5,865 nucleotides of DNA from an uncultured Bacillus sp. GTDB lineage: Bacteria > Bacillota > Bacilli > Bacillales > DSM-1321. Below, in pieces: positions 5,107 through 5,865 of this stretch; the first letter of the stretch is position 1, and the number at the start of each line of letters is the position of its first letter. Under the pieces are notes generated by a model, which was not told the DNA's origin, searched no databases, and saw nothing but the letters and a program-made list of their open reading frames with translations. Location: the NCBI GenBank assembly GCA_934215995.1, contig CAKQBC010000167.1, forward strand, positions 1-5,865, given 5' to 3'. Both the position numbers and the translations under genes were made by a program.

Positions 5107-5865
5107 ATGAAGCAATATCTGCAATTGTGCGAGCATGTTTTACATACAGGAGTAAGAAAAGAAGACCGTACCGGGACCGGGACCATCAGCACTTTCGGTT
5201 ACCAGATGAGGTTTAACCTTGCGGAAGGGTTTCCGCTTGTCACAACAAAAAGGGTCCCTTTCCGGCTTATCGCCAGTGAATTGCTTTGGTTCATAAAAGG
5301 CGATACAAATATCCGATATTTATTGCAGCATAACAACCATATTTGGGACGAGTGGGCTTTCAAAAAATGGGTCGAAAGCGAAGAGTATGATGGCCCGGAT
5401 ATGGCTGACTTCGGGCTTCGTGCATTGAAGGATGAGGAATTCGCAAAAGAATATGAGCATCAGATGAGCCTGTTTTTGGAAAGGGTTCTGAATGATGATG
5501 ATTTCGCAAAAAAATATGGTGATCTCGGCAATGTATACGGCAAGCAGTGGCGGGCATGGCGGACATCGGCAGGCGAAACGATCGACCAGCTGAAGGACGT
5601 CATTGAAACGATCAAAAAAAATCCTGATTCAAGAAGATTGATTGTTTCCGGTTGGAACCCGGAAGATATTCCTTCCATGGCGTTGCCCCCATGCCATACG
5701 CTTTTTCAGTTTTATGTAATTGAAGGGAAATTATCATGCCAGCTTTACCAAAGAAGCGGAGACATCTTCCTTGGCATCCCTTTCAATATTGCCAGCTATG
5801 CATTACTGACGCACCTGATTGCCCATGAATGCGGGCTCGAAGTTGGAGAGTTCATCCATACGCTG
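5107..5865 (+). CDS. thyA: Thymidylate synthase, long type (3' end outside window)
   Basis: ThyA methylates dUMP to dTMP using methylene-tetrahydrofolate, which is oxidised to dihydrofolate. The frame is open for 253 codons to the window edge; about 65 more are expected. Visible features: the phosphate loop DRTGTGT (20-26, Arg21); the folate-side EL-LWF-KG block (58-65); the Arg pair R176-R177; the active site MALPPCHT with Cys196; and [16 protein letters not shown] (212-227) with Arg216, Asp219 and Asn227. Residues about 88-137 are the ~50-residue insertion found in L. casei and S. aureus enzymes but absent from the E. coli type. The ATG at 5107 has AGGGGGA at 5094-5100. The locus matches B. 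subtilis thyB, whose product is short, so thyA is the better symbol. A dfrA may follow outside the window. Confidence 0.97.
   Translation, partial: MKQYLQLCEHVLHTGVRKEDRTGTGTISTFGYQMRFNLAEGFPLVTTKRVPFRLIASELLWFIKGDTNIRYLLQHNNHIWDEWAFKKWVESEEYDGPDMADFGLRALKDEEFAKEYEHQMSLFLERVLNDDDFAKKYGDLGNVYGKQWRAWRTSAGETIDQLKDVIETIKKNPDSRRLIVSGWNPEDIPSMALPPCHTLFQFYVIEGKLSCQLYQRSGDIFLGIPFNIASYALLTHLIAHECGLEVGEFIHTL

Noticed and set aside
5360..5678. Minus-strand open frames inside thyA
   Set aside because: They are shadows of the thymidylate synthase frame, which has the active-site Cys and all expected motifs.

Overview
The window looks like chromosomal DNA of a spore-forming Bacillaceae species (Bacillus or a close relative). 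The evidence is the gene set ilvD, brxA (yphP), ypiP, ypjP and a thymidylate synthase, the strong AGGAGG-like ribosome binding sites, the moderate GC content and the U-tailed intrinsic terminators. From memory, B. subtilis carries ilvD, yphP, ypiP, ypjP, ypjQ, thyB and dfrA as neighbours. This window therefore appears to be the same conserved neighbourhood with some accessory changes; the species cannot be named from sequence alone.

Layout, left half: (1) the last ~200 codons of ilvD (dihydroxy-acid dehydratase, branched-chain amino acid synthesis), closed by a GC-rich terminator; (2) brxA, a CGC-motif bacilliredoxin, overlapping by 20 bases with ypiP, a predicted SAM-dependent methyltransferase, with the pair ending in a strong and probably bidirectional terminator; (3) about 500 bases without a large gene, holding a previously easy-to-miss 23-codon minus-strand ORF with an excellent ribosome binding site and one hydrophobic segment; (4) ypjP, an exported or anchored protein with a His-rich C-terminus.

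Layout, right half: (5) an EamA/DMT-type membrane transporter whose two halves align without gaps at about 50% identity, as if two half-size units were fused; (6) a bidirectional terminator shared with two minus-strand genes, a 75-residue two-helix membrane protein and a stand-alone DUF123/GIY-YIG (Uri-type) nuclease-like protein; (7) divergently from the latter, the first 253 codons of a thymidylate synthase of the long, L. casei/S. aureus type, cut by the window edge.

The genes do not form one pathway. ilvD serves amino acid synthesis, brxA serves bacillithiol-dependent thiol redox repair, and thyA makes dTMP. The transporter, the nuclease-like protein and the two small membrane proteins look like accessory insertions between ypjP and thyA or around ypiP. 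I found no phage, IS, CRISPR or RNA genes. The most interesting items are the tandem half-size transporter fusion, the 23-residue hydrophobic peptide, and the possible hairpin over the thyA ribosome binding site.
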